Shown one piece after another: positions 50,797 to 61,184 of a DNA stretch of 64,000 nucleotides; the stretch's first letter is position 1, and every line of letters starts with the position of its first letter. The notes below the pieces were generated by a model that did not search any database, had not been told where the DNA came from, and saw nothing but the letters and a program-made list of their open reading frames with translations. The DNA lies in assembly GCA_039566865.1 (NCBI GenBank), contig CM076951.1, positions 14,083,484-14,147,483 on the forward strand. Reading direction: 5' to 3'. The position numbers and the translations under genes were made by a program. The DNA is from Aurelia coerulea (lineage: Eukaryota > Cnidaria > Scyphozoa > Semaeostomeae > Ulmaridae).

Positions 50797-53412
50797 ATGG
50801 CCTCGTCGTCTGATGATATGATGAACAATGCGTTGAAGTTTGGAAAGTTGAATGGTTCGAATTATAGAACATGGGCGTTCAGCACGCGGTTATACTTAGA
50901 GAGTCTCGATCTGTTTGAACATGCAGATGGATCAGCTGAAGCTCCCAGTAGTACTGGTGATGGTGCCGCTGCATTGTTAAGAACCTTCAATCTTAGAGCA
51001 AAGAAAGCCTGGACATTTATTTGTTTGGCTGTGGAGCCTGAACAGCAAATTCATGTCAGAGATACGAAAACTGCAAAGGAAGCGTGGGATGCCCTGAAAA
51101 ATCAGTTTGCACGTGAATCAATCCTACAAAAAGTCAGATTGGGACAGCAATATTATTCATGTCGATTTCAAAGTGGTGGAAGTATGTTGGAACACATATC
51201 TCATTTGAGATCACTACATGATCAGCTGAAAGAAATGGGAGTGGATATTGATGATAAAGAATTGGCGATGACACTACTTGCTAGTTTGCCTGAAGAATTC
51301 AAAGCCTTAATCACCGCTCTTGATGCTGTAGGAGAAGACAACTTATCTTTTGAAAAGGTCAAAGGAATGCTATTAAACGATGCTGATCGTAGTTTGGATA
51401 CCTTATATGCAAGAAAGCCTGAAGATGCTTTTTCTGCCAGAAGATCTGTGGGACACAGAAGAGGGAAACAAGGACATGGTACAAGTGGTCCTAGGAATCA
51501 TGAGGTGCAGTATGATAAACCTTTTCGTGGAACATGTCATTACTGTAAGGAAAAGGGTCATTTTGCTAGAGACTGTCCTGAGAAAAATCCTAGAGATTAT
51601 TGGCAACACGGTAATGTACGAAATAACGCATCTGCTAATTCTGCTGAGAACCATAATCCTGTTCAATTTATTTATGAGGAAGCATTGATTACCTCTGATC
51701 GAATAAATAATTCTGGCTGGATTATTGACTCTGGAGCAACGCAACATATGACTTTTGACAAAGAATTGTTATCTGATTATGTTGAATTCAAGCAGCCATG
51801 CATTGTTAATCTTGCTGATAATGGTACTATTTTCGCATATGGCAAAGGTACTTACCGTCTTGTTGCAGATCTAGAAGATAGTATGCAGCATATTGTGCTT
51901 CGTGATGTTCTTTACCTACCTGACCTTGACAAAAACTTGTTATCTGTTCGAGCGATGACAAAACTTGGAGCTTCTGTCGATTTTGAAGGAAATCTGTGCC
52001 AAATTTCAAGAAATTCAAGGTTGTTAGCTGTTGGTGAAATGCAAGGAAAACTGTATATCCTGAAAGTTGTTCCTGATGAGCATGTCAATATTGCAAGAGA
52101 AAACACCGATATGCAGTTGTGGCATTGTCGTTTTGGTCATTTAGGAATGGACAATGTTTCAAAGTTGGTCAAAAGCAAGATGGTAGAGGGAATGGATTGT
52201 AATGAGAAAGCTGAAAGAAAATCTGTTTGTGAACCTTGTGTTATGGGAAAGCAACATCGTACCCCATATCCCAAAGGAGTAAGCACTCGTGCCACTGAAG
52301 TTTTTGAAGTTGTTCATAGTGATGTCTGTGGACCAATGTCTGTCAGTTCACATGGAGGTTCTCAATATTTTGTCACCTTCATTGATGATTACTCAAGATA
52401 CACTCATGTATATTTCATCAAACACAAGTATGAAGTGCTGAATAAGTTCATAGAATTTGTCAGTTTCACAACAAACGTCACAGGAAAGCAAATGAAAACA
52501 CTGGTGACAGAAAACCATGTGAAAGCATTGCGTTCTGATAATGGCGGTGAATATGGGTCAAAAATATTTGATGCTTACATGAAAGAGAAAGGGATTGTAC
52601 ACCAAACCACAGTTCCTTACAACCCAGCTCAAAATGGTGTTTCTGAAAGAATGAACCGCACTATTGTTGAAACAGCTCTGTCAATGATGTCACAGTCAAA
52701 GATGCCAATGGAATTTTGGGCAGAGGCTGTCAATACTGCTGTATATTTGAGAAATCGAAGTCCTACCACATCTCTGAAAGGAATCACACCTTTTAAAGCC
52801 TTATTTGATCGAAAGCCTGATGTTTCGCATCTGAAAGTATTTGGATGTTTAGCATTTGCTCACATTCCCAAGGAGCAGCGCAAGAAGTTTGAAGAAAAGT
52901 CTCGTAAAGCTGTATTTGTTGGCTATCCAGATGGAACGAAAGGTTACAAGTTGTATGATGTGAAGTCTTGTCGTTTTATTCGTAGCAGAGACGTTATATT
53001 TGCAGAGAAAGAGTTTCATGATTTTGATAATGGACAATCATTGAAATTGGATTTACAGTTCTTTTATCCAGTTTATGATGTTCCAAACGTACCAGATGTA
53101 ATTGCTGAAGAAGATCAAATCGCTGAAGAAGATCAAATTGTTGAAGAAAATAGAGAAAATGTTGATCAAGCTGAGCCAGAAATTGATGAACCTGCTGTAC
53201 CTGATAATCAGCCAGTGGGAGTTACATATGAAGATAACTTTATGAAAGAAGTCAAACATTTGCCTCCACGAAGACAACGCAAACCTCCAGTTAAATTTGC
53301 TGACGAAGGGAGTTATAACGTTGTATATGCTCTTAGTGCTGTTAGTTATGCTGCTAGATGTAATGCACATTGCGTTGCATTAAGATATTTGCCCTCAAAA
53401 GGAGTTACTTGA
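50797..53412 (+). CDS. Copia gag-protease-integrase polyprotein lacking RT/RNase H
   Basis: 871 residues, uninterrupted. The gag (UBN2-like, KLNGSNYRTWAF at the start) is followed by a CCHC knuckle at ~247 (CHYCKEKGHFARDC) and protease DSGAT at ~311. The integrase has HHCC from ~443 (LWHCRFGH … CEPCVMGK) and catalytic D509, D581 and E617. The usual C-terminal integrase region with PPRRQRKPPVKF is reached and then the frame ends (…PSKGVT). The RT and RNase H expected in Copia pol are missing and the remaining ~100 bp to the 3' LTR cannot hold them. It could make particles and integrase but not cDNA. Confidence 0.93.
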   Translation: MASSSDDMMNNALKFGKLNGSNYRTWAFSTRLYLESLDLFEHADGSAEAPSSTGDGAAALLRTFNLRAKKAWTFICLAVEPEQQIHVRDTKTAKEAWDALKNQFARESILQKVRLGQQYYSCRFQSGGSMLEHISHLRSLHDQLKEMGVDIDDKELAMTLLASLPEEFKALITALDAVGEDNLSFEKVKGMLLNDADRSLDTLYARKPEDAFSARRSVGHRRGKQGHGTSGPRNHEVQYDKPFRGTCHYCKEKGHFARDCPEKNPRDYWQHGNVRNNASANSAENHNPVQFIYEEALITSDRINNSGWIIDSGATQHMTFDKELLSDYVEFKQPCIVNLADNGTIFAYGKGTYRLVADLEDSMQHIVLRDVLYLPDLDKNLLSVRAMTKLGASVDFEGNLCQISRNSRLLAVGEMQGKLYILKVVPDEHVNIARENTDMQLWHCRFGHLGMDNVSKLVKSKMVEGMDCNEKAERKSVCEPCVMGKQHRTPYPKGVSTRATEVFEVVHSDVCGPMSVSSHGGSQYFVTFIDDYSRYTHVYFIKHKYEVLNKFIEFVSFTTNVTGKQMKTLVTENHVKALRSDNGGEYGSKIFDAYMKEKGIVHQTTVPYNPAQNGVSERMNRTIVETALSMMSQSKMPMEFWAEAVNTAVYLRNRSPTTSLKGITPFKALFDRKPDVSHLKVFGCLAFAHIPKEQRKKFEEKSRKAVFVGYPDGTKGYKLYDVKSCRFIRSRDVIFAEKEFHDFDNGQSLKLDLQFFYPVYDVPNVPDVIAEEDQIAEEDQIVEENRENVDQAEPEIDEPAVPDNQPVGVTYEDNFMKEVKHLPPRRQRKPPVKFADEGSYNVVYALSAVSYAARCNAHCVALRYLPSKGVT

Positions 53413-53508
53413 ACAGAAAGGAATATGAATGGTATATACTGAGGTGTTGAGGAGATTGATTGACTCACTGACTTATTTTTGTCTATATTTTTGCATAACA
53501 TGATCATC

Positions 53509-53517
53509 AAGTGGGAG
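53509..53517 (+). promoter_or_regulatory. Polypurine tract
   Basis: AAGTGGGAG lies immediately before the 3' LTR, the usual position and sequence type for plus-strand priming in copia elements. Confidence 0.85.
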
Positions 53518-53709
53518 TGTTAAGAACTCATTATTATTATTATGTTAGATGATGACCAGTTACTGTTATAGACCTCTGCGTAGGAGCATCGTACGATCCT
53601 AGCGTGCTCGTGTTTCTTAGAGTTGTTGTTGCATTATTCACCTTCGCTGTTATGTTCGTTCAGATTTAGATGGCCTACTTCTTGTGTTCGTCTAGCTTCA
53701 TATTTAACA
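53518..53709 (+). repeat. Copia 3' LTR
   Basis: 192 bp, identical to the 5' LTR except one T/C difference. The integrase frame of the host BEL/Pao element resumes immediately after. Confidence 0.96.
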
Positions 53710-54056
53710 GAGTTCAAGAACTTCTCCAAGAGCAGAAGATCGACTGGAAGTTCAATCTATCTCGAGCAAGCTGGTGGGGCGGATTCTTTGAAAGAATGGT
53801 GGGCGTGGTCAAGAACACAATGAAGAAATCTCTCAGTCAAGCACACTTGAAGTTTGCAGAGCTACAAGAAATACTCCTAGATGTCGAATTCAACTTGAAT
53901 AACAGACCCCTAACCTATCAAGGAGAAGACTTAGACAGTGAAGCCTTAACACCAAATCACCTCATCTATGGAAGGAGAATCAAACCAATGAAAGAGGAAG
54001 AAATCTTCAGCGACGAAGACGAAATTGCTGATGCCAAACGATGTTCTTCATTGTGA
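53710..54056 (+). pseudogene. BEL/Pao integrase, 3' part, truncated
   Basis: Resumes the integrase with the catalytic Glu in GGFFERMVG and the downstream LNNRPLTY and NHLIYGRR motifs typical of BEL/Pao. Similarity ends around 54045, then a stop. The rest of the integrase tail and the 3' LTR are missing. Confidence 0.88.
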
Positions 54057-54900
54057 TATTAACTTAAAGATACACTGTTGTGGCACTGATTGGATGAATA
54101 AGACAATGCAAAAGAATATAATTAAGCAAGCTTCAGTGGTTACGATGTACAATGAAATTCATGAAGGTGACAACAATCCAACTCTCTATTCTCAAACAAA
54201 GTATGACACAGAGCATACAGGCTTGGTAATCATTCACAGGCCAGAATGTTTGTTAGTTCTTTCAACATTACGACTGACCAATCACATCCGCGACAGTGTG
54301 CCTTTAAAAGGAATACACAATGGTATGTAGGCTTCTCTATAAAGAGGCCAAACGAAACACTTAGACACAGTATTGTCTCTTTGCTATCCATGTGTTCATG
54401 GCGCTTGTGTAACATCGATTTGAACGGGATATTTTTAGATTGTGTTGCTCTTTGCAAGTGCAAGCTTTTACCCTTGCACAAACCCTTTAAGCCCCTTTTA
54501 AAATTAAAGTTAGCATCTTAAATGTACACATCATTTAGCATTCAAACAAATGTTAACAAAACAGACATATCTCTGCATACAAATATGGTAAGGACTTATA
54601 ATAAACATTCATTTTATCAATTGCATGGGGGAAATCACTTCTGTAAAGTGATAAAGTGTCCATTAAGTCCTTTTAGAGGAAGAGCTTCGTAGAATTACCT
54701 TGACCCCAGCAAATATTGTTACATTGATTGGGATTTCCTTTGCTTCGAGAATGTTTTCCACACAAGTTTTGTAAAGCAATTTATTTGTCTTAACGAATTA
54801 AAACACTTTCTGGTGCCTGAGCCTCTCAGAATTGTGATAACCTCACAAAATCACAGATGCAGAAGACTATCTGAATATTAGTGAACAAAACATAAAACCT
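54057..54900. other. Non-coding DNA after the truncated Pao
   Basis: No recognisable gene or repeat; short frames on both strands overlap each other and look like noise. Confidence 0.35.
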
Positions 54901-54914
54901 TAAAACTTGAAACT

Positions 54915-55006
54915 GTAAACCTGGTAACCTGTAAACCTGGTAACCTGTCAACCTGGTGACCTGTCAACCTGGAACCTGTCAAACCTGTTGACTTGTTAAC
55001 CTGTGT
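54915..55006. repeat. Short minisatellite, ~18-bp unit (AACCTGGTAACCTGTCA)
   Basis: About five imperfect copies of paired 9-10-bp blocks (AACCTGGTA and ACCTGTCA types). Confidence 0.85.
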
Positions 55007-55439
55007 TTTACACTTGCCGGCTTGTAAGTAAGTGAATGGCATCCCATAAAATTACGAAACTCTATAGAAACGATGAGAGGTCAATTCGAAGTTAAGAAAC
55101 TTGTCAATCTTTAGTTATGAGTTGAAAAGTGTTTTGGGCATACAGCCTATTACCATCTCAAGAAATACCAAAGAGAATAATGTTTCTTCTATGTAGGCCT
55201 AATTGTCCGAGTTCAAAGCAAATCCTTTATTAGCGGCTCTTTGCAAATTAAAAAACCTTTCTTTAACTCCCCTGATGTTGACAAAGGCTCTCCAAAAAAT
55301 CACGGTGTTTTAGCTGCAAAAGGTGGCAAATGTGAGGTTTTTTTTACCGAACTCGCATTTTAAATGTACCAACTCACACTTTTAACTTGCAACTCGCAGA
55401 AAACACCAACTCGCAACTCGCACTTTACAAATCCATCAT

Positions 55440-55612
55440 CCAGAGGGGGAAGTGACAAGATAACTGTTTCCAGGGGGTAAGAGCAATAAATAGCAAATTC
55501 CAGAGGGGTTGCAGACAGTTTAATGGCACGTTTTTCAGTTTCTAGGGGGTAAAAGCTAAATTTGGAATTTCCAGAGGGGGTTACGGTAATTTTACTATTT
55601 CCAGGGGGTGTT
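55440..55612. repeat. Interspersed TTTCCAGGGGGT motif cluster
   Basis: Six copies of a T/C-rich plus CCAGRGGGG motif (near 55441, 55468, 55499, 55541, 55569, 55597) separated by 27-42 non-repeated bases. Looks like a degraded tandem repeat. Confidence 0.7.
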
Positions 55613-55705
55613 GGAAGTGGACCCCCTAGAATTTCAAGCCCAGGAAAATTTTTTGAATATGCCTTCCACACCAATGAATGGACAAAAAATGGGATAGCCC
55701 AATCT

Positions 55706-56257
55706 AGAACCGTTCAGTGCTCCTGGGCATGTTCAAGTCTCAATGATCTCTTAATAGAACTGGACAAGATCCATTTCCAAGACTTCAAGCTTCTCATAGC
55801 CTGTATCAGTAACCATATCATTACTGGTCTAAGATATCTACACGAAAACTGAGTGGCACATCGCGATCTAAAGTCAAGCAACTTTCACAGTAACTTTCAC
55901 ATTTTGCAACTATCAGCAATTGCGCAAGACTTTGAACGGAGAAGAAACCCATGCATTGCAAAACTGACTGATGTTGGTGAAATTTGGGGAACCTTATCAC
56001 AGTCAACGAATGCCATATGCACACACACAATTGATATCTTCAAAGGAACGATGGCATTTATAGCACCCAAAGTAATCACCCCCATTCTCCATCCCCACCA
56101 AATGCGAGAGGAAGCCTTGAAAAGAGCCTACATCTGGAGCAGAGCCTTTGGTATGCTTTTCTTCTGCCTGGTCAACCCAAGCAGAAAAGCACCGTACATT
56201 TATGAAGGAAAGCAAACTGCTTGTAAAATTGTTTCAAAGAGTTTGAATTTCTACTAA
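55706..56257 (+). pseudogene. Protein-kinase domain fragment with in-frame stop
   Basis: Reads through ITGLRYLHEN, then TGA at 55850-55852, then VAHRDLKSSN (catalytic loop intact), LTDVG (DFG-like), GTMAFIAP (APE region, E replaced) and YIWSRAFGMLFFCLVNP (DxW region). Only the C-lobe is present. The stop sits two codons before HRD, where families of this type have a Gly or similar residue. A different kinase family from the 2.3-kb pseudokinase (HRD, not HNN). Probably a decayed, duplicated gene fragment. Confidence 0.8.
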
Positions 56258-56649
56258 GATAGTTTGCAAGATTTTATTTGCAACATCCTATAAACATGCA
56301 AATTTGCATAAATGAATAATTAAGGCGTAATGGTTGTAAAGTCTGCACAAACTGTTGTTTTTAGAAAGGGTAGTAATTTTGTGTGAATTTATAAATGTGA
56401 TGTTTGCAGTCATTGGAATCCAACAATATTCCTTTCTAACAGTGTAACTTATTTAGAAAATTAGAATGTACTAAGACATGAGAATATAATATACAACCTC
56501 AAATGTTACTTGATGCCAAGTAAAGCCAGAAGTGCTGTACAATACTTGTATGTCTTCAAACATTCATATTTTCTGACTGAAAAACTGTTATGTTCCTACA
56601 AACGAGAAGGTAAACACAACACATTGATTCGTGTATGTCTTTTTAGGTT

Positions 56650-57190
56650 TGATGAAGCTACTACAGTACAGAATGAACCAAAGTTCATCGTTTTATACAG
56701 CATGATTGTCAGTTTGTTTTCAACGGTTTGCTTTCGGTGCAAAAGCAACAAGCCAACACTTGAACATTGAAGAATGGTACATTGGTGACAGATTCCAAAA
56801 CTGCAACACATGTGGTGAAAGATCTGTTTGCTGGTGTTCCCAACCATTCATTCTGGGTCGTTATCCAGCTAGTAATGTTCTTCTTAGCTATGGGGTACTT
56901 CCGGCTGGTGCATCAATCAGTAAAATGCTACTTGTATTCAAGCATGCAGGTATCAGTGTATACCAAGCAAGGACATACTGTCTTCATCAAACAAAATTCT
57001 TATTCCCTATGATTCTACACCACTGGGAATTATATCGTGCATCTTTGGTCAATGAAATGAAATCTTTCAAAGATATAATAATATGTGGTGATAGCCGATT
57101 TGACACCATGGGACACTCAGCCAAATATGGTGCATACACAATCTTTTGCAGCAATACAAAGAAAATTGTGAACTTCCAGATCCTTCAGGT
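56650..57190 (+). pseudogene. Transposase fragment with GDxRxDxxGHSAKYG motif
   Basis: Three reading-frame segments can be followed with shifts near 56765 and 56795: QNEPKFIVLYSMIVSLF; NGTLVT; then CNTCGERSVCW, ASNVLLSYGVLPAGASISKM, and ICGDSRFDTMGHSAKYGAYT near 57090-57140. The last block matches a metazoan transposase-like family with GDGRxDSPGHSAKYG; I think this is Kolobok-like but am not certain of the name. It ends at a GT-type boundary at ~57190 with no recognisable continuation. Confidence 0.7.
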
Positions 57191-57958
57191 AAATACTATT
57201 ACTATTTGCCACATTAATTACAATCACCCTTTCCTCTGTTGGTAGTATTATCATCAGAATGTAGGGTAATTGTAGGAGGTGTTTTGCTAAGAAACAGTTT
57301 GGTGTTTTGTTTCTTCTTCTGTAGTACTCCAGATAGTGCTACAGTACTGTACCAAATTGCTGTTATTAGGGAAATACCAACGAAATGCTTTAGCACCAGG
57401 CAGACAATGGAGGACACCATCTTCAACTCATAATTGAAGAGCAACACCAACTACAGACCGCCCTCCATCGTCACTTAGCAGTGAGTACTTATTGTGCCTG
57501 AATATGATAGCCTGCATGCAAATTCTACTTTCCTCTGCGAATGAGAGCCAAGGCAGTTGACAGTGGAAAATAAAATTTGTGCACAGGCTAGTATGTGACT
57601 GTTTGACTGAGTAAAACCTGTGCGAATGCAGGCGGATGCACTCAATTTTTTCATGAACTGCTTTTTAGCCGGGTATTCTGGCTGTAGCAAAGTGCTTTTT
57701 TGGCCGCAGGAAACTACTTTTTAGCCGCAGATTAGAAATGCATGCAATAAACATCAACATTTTGAAACTGTTTAGTCAGTTATCGCAGTAGGCATTCGTT
57801 TCGCAGCATAAGCACAAAATAAGCATTAAATTGATACTAATATGAAAATAATTGAGCCTGCAATTTTAGAGGAAAACTTCTGTTCCGCAATTTTTGAAGA
57901 GTCTAGGCCCTTGATATTTTACCTTATTTGCACCCCCTGAGCCTGTCAGAAAGACTTC

Positions 57959-58267
57959 TTTCAAATACAAACCAAATTCGCAGCATCTTCTATCATACTA
58001 TTATTAGATATACGAAACATGAACTCTGAAAGTATTACAGTTTTATGGGGAAAATTCCATTTGTGCTACACCTTGTACGGTTTAGGCCCTTTTGGTCTTT
58101 CACAATGACAAAGCCCCGGCACCAGACAATAGATTTTTTCAAATACAAACCAAATTCGCAGCATATTCTATCATTCTACTATTATTTATACTAAATATGA
58201 ACCCTACAAGTATTGCAGTTTTATGGGGAAAATTCCATTTGTGCTTCACCTTGTACGGTTTAGGCCC
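57959..58267. repeat. Direct duplication, ~130-bp copies 175 bp apart
   Basis: Copies at about 57959-58088 and 58134-58267 share CAAATACAAACCAAATTCGC, TTTTATGGGGAAAATTCCAT and CCTTGTACGGTTTAGGCCC, with a few differences. Confidence 0.85.
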
Positions 58268-58909
58268 ATTCCACAATCAAACAGATATGGGCACAATCAA
58301 AGTAAAGTAAGTTGAAAATAATCCGCTCATGGAAAATACAATATTGACTTTAGGCATTCAGGGTACACTCCTTTCTTTTTATTAGTATAATATACATATT
58401 ATAAGGATATTAGGCTCAGAATCATCCAATTTTTAAAATATCATAAGAATATTGCTCAGCGTTTTCTCGCATATTTGTGTCTCAATTTTCATTCAGCAGT
58501 TGCCTGTTTTGTGATGTTCATAATTAGAGAATCATGTGACTGACAACTGATATTTCTGGTTTTTTTCAAAAAAAGCTTGGTTTCCATTTGAGGGTGGCTA
58601 TTTCCTTTGGATGCTTTGAGAAAAATAAGAATACCTTAAGGTTATATCCAGGCTCCAAATGAAAATTTCTCATGAATATATTGGTTGGACAAAATTTATA
58701 GTATTCTTATACAAAAAGAAGTGTGTGGTGGTCTTGTGCATGCTTTCAGTTGTTACTTGAGAGAAGCTTTCTTTCGACAATTGTTACCTAAAGTTTACTC
58801 AGCGCTACTCTAATTTTGATATAACTGCTAACTGTAGGGAGGACAAAACAAGGATTCCTGCTATTCTTCTGTAAATAGTTAGGAATTGTTATTTTGTTTA
58901 TTTCTTAGG

Positions 58910-59503
58910 CATTCCGCGATGGCAGTGGACAGGAAATGAATTTGGATTCAGAGGCCTCCAAACGAAAATGTGTTGATGATGATCCAGATCAAAGCTTCAA
59001 AATATTTAAAATCCAAAGATTGCATTGTGGAGAAAGTGGTAGCAAGAGGGATAATGCTTTAGCTTGGATTCAAAGTTGTTTACATTGGAAAAGATAGCTT
59101 TTCTGCCAAGTGCAATGTTTCTACGACAAATATTTCATTTGGGCAATTCTCCAAGAAAGTTTCAAACCTTGAAATTCATTGCCAGAGCAAGAGCCACATC
59201 ACAAATGCTGCATATGCAAATCAAGGTGCAGAGGATAAAAATATCTTAGGAGAAATTCTTGAGGAAAAGTATGAAGGGCAGTTCAAGCACAATGATGATA
59301 AGCTAACATGTTTAAAATGCCAAGCTACACTTTCTGTTGAAAAGGGTTCTTACAACACTTGGAGCAATATCACCCAGCATCTTTAGAGTATTAGGCACAC
59401 TCAGAAGGAAAAAGAAAAGAGAAATTGCTGGTTGCTTACTTTGTACTTCAAACTAAAACAAGTTGAGGTAGAAAAGAAAAAGGCTTCCCCTTTGAGACTC
59501 TGA
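58910..59503 (+). pseudogene. Zinc-finger protein fragment (two C2H2-like units), broken
   Basis: A first open stretch (58910-59095) reads KRKCVDDDPDQSFKIFK. In another frame, 59087-59383 holds two related finger-like units: one (KDSFSAKCN … HCQSKSH) lacking its first Cys, and one intact unit LTCLKCQ … NITQHL. TAG at 59384-59386 interrupts before the second His (SIRHTQKEK). This resembles BED/hAT-associated fingers. Frameshift plus stop make it a pseudogene. Confidence 0.6.
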
Positions 59504-60551
59504 CAAGGTTATTACCTGGATATATGAAGTGAGATCAAGGCCAAAATTAAAAGTTAAATGTTCAAAGACATTTTGACATCCAAACATACAAAATGATATT
59601 CAAACATGCAATTTGACAAGACAATCTCTAATGTGAAAGGCGATTTAACATTTAAAACGCATTCTGATATGCCAATACGATATACCATTTCGATATGACA
59701 AGACGATATGACAAAACGAAACGACATGACATGACAAAACGAGATGACAAAACGAGAAGACAAAACGAGATGACAAAACGATATGCTAAAACGATAAGCC
59801 ATTTCAATAAGCCATTTCGATATGCCAATACGATATGCATTTCTATATGCTAAATCAGAATTTGAAATGATATTGCGTAAAGTTTAAATCTGAAATCAGT
59901 CAACCCCTACGTGATAGGCCAAAATCTACATCTGAAATCTACAGACCACTGGGAATAGAATTAGGCTCTCGGACGCAAAGGAGTAGTCGACTCTTAAGCA
60001 AGTTCTTTGAGAAAACTAACAATAGTAGCAATACTTCACTAAAGGGGAAGCCCTGAATGCAGTTTTTCCCAGAAACGTCTGCATGAGAAGTAAATGCTTT
60101 GTTTTTGTAGGAACATATGAAATGATGCATTGTGATCGCTATCATTTTCTATGCGTACCTACCCGTTGAATTTTTCCAGTGTGCTGCTACACCCATGAAG
60201 ACAATCATTGCTTTGTGGGCTTTGGGCATACCATTTTCAAAGCAGCGCATAAATTCTATGTCCAGGAGGTACCTTCATTAAGCAGACGAGGGTAGAAGTT
60301 TTTTGTTTTTAATCTTTTTCATGATCGATAAATGTTGCAGAAATATTTTTTCTTTCTCTTGCTCTATTTCCTAACGCAATATGACCAATTTTAACGCATT
60401 GGGAAAATAATAAGAGTCAAAGCATTGAAAGATACTGCCATTCTGAGGAAAAAACAGCCCTGCCGTATTCCTTACTTGCCCCCTGGATTTCAATGACAGA
60501 ATATTTTCAGAACCATCCACTTTGTAACTGCATAGACCGACACGTGTGATA

Positions 60552-60974
60552 CGGTAAAGACCCGCACATAAGAACCTTCATTTATTAAAAAACTACAGCC
60601 TGAAATCATACATTTTGTACCCAATGGATAAGAACTATTTCAGCCTGATATCATAACTTCCATAACTAGGTTCTTAATAAGGGTTTTATTCATTCATTGG
60701 AAAATAAATGCAATCTGTTTGCCAAGCAACCTCTTTGGTGAACTCTAAAACATTACTTGCAGAACTGTGATAGGCAGAGCATGCAGGGGTTAACTGGGTA
60801 AGCTTGGGTTGAAATGGATAAGGCCAATTGTGTAAATAAGTTTGCCTAAGATCTAGATTCACATATTTGCCTTTGTTAAGAACCTACACCCTGATTACTG
60901 GATGTGCCTCATTGCATAAGAACCTGAACAGGCTGACTTCAAACTTTTAGGTTCTTATGTGCGGGTTTTTACTG
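60552..60974. mobile_element. MITE with TA flanks nested in the fold-back spacer
   Basis: Left CGGTAAAGACCCGCACATAA continues GAACCT; right end is the near inverse (GTTCTTATGTGCGGGTTTTT then ACTG), flanked by TA. Internal copies of CAGCCTGA and TAAGAACC. Related to the degraded copy at 17.3 kb. Confidence 0.85.
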
Positions 60975-61004
60975 TATAGCAACACATAAATTCGCGTATC
61001 GAAC

Positions 61005-61184
61005 ATGGCTGAGGGAAACGAAAGACGGATTAGGGTCTCAAAACTGATGCACCAAGCAGCGAAAATATTGGAGAAGAAGGGTGTGTCACCATCGACGAAC
61101 AGAAAGAGTAGAGAGGATAGCAATGCGTTTCAGGTTTCACATCACTCCTGTATCAGGTTTCACATCACTCTGCGGCGCCGATAA
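61005..61184 (+). other. Small ORF (59 aa) in fold-back spacer, unknown
   Basis: Starts MAEGNERRIRVSKLMHQAA; basic and helical in the first 45 residues. CAG|GTTTCA at 61133 could be a splice donor, making this a first exon. No family recognised. The end of the frame covers a direct repeat of AGGTTTCACATCACTC. Confidence 0.35.

Larger units (their letters stand above)
50526..53709 (+). mobile_element. Copia-type LTR element, RT-less, young, nested
   Basis: Complete structure: 192-bp LTRs starting TGTTAAG and ending TTTAACA, a PBS, gag-protease-integrase ORF, a polypurine tract and the 3' LTR. The LTRs differ at one base (T or C in the GTTGTTGT[A/C]-region). Reverse transcriptase and RNase H are absent, so the copy must have been mobilised in trans or lost pol after insertion. 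Flanks are AAAAG on the left and GAGTT on the right, so no 5-bp target duplication. Confidence 0.95.
46023..54056 (+). mobile_element. Decayed BEL/Pao LTR retrotransposon, split by a copia element
   Basis: Order: gag (DUF1759-like) with Cys-His knuckles, aspartic protease, reverse transcriptase, RNase H, integrase, as expected for BEL/Pao. It is inactive: stop TAA at 46344-46346, a frameshift near 47265, another near 47655, stop TAG at 50092-50094, a copia insertion at 50525/53710 and 3' truncation around 54045. Flanking LTRs were not found. The span includes the nested 50526-53709 element. Confidence 0.9.
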
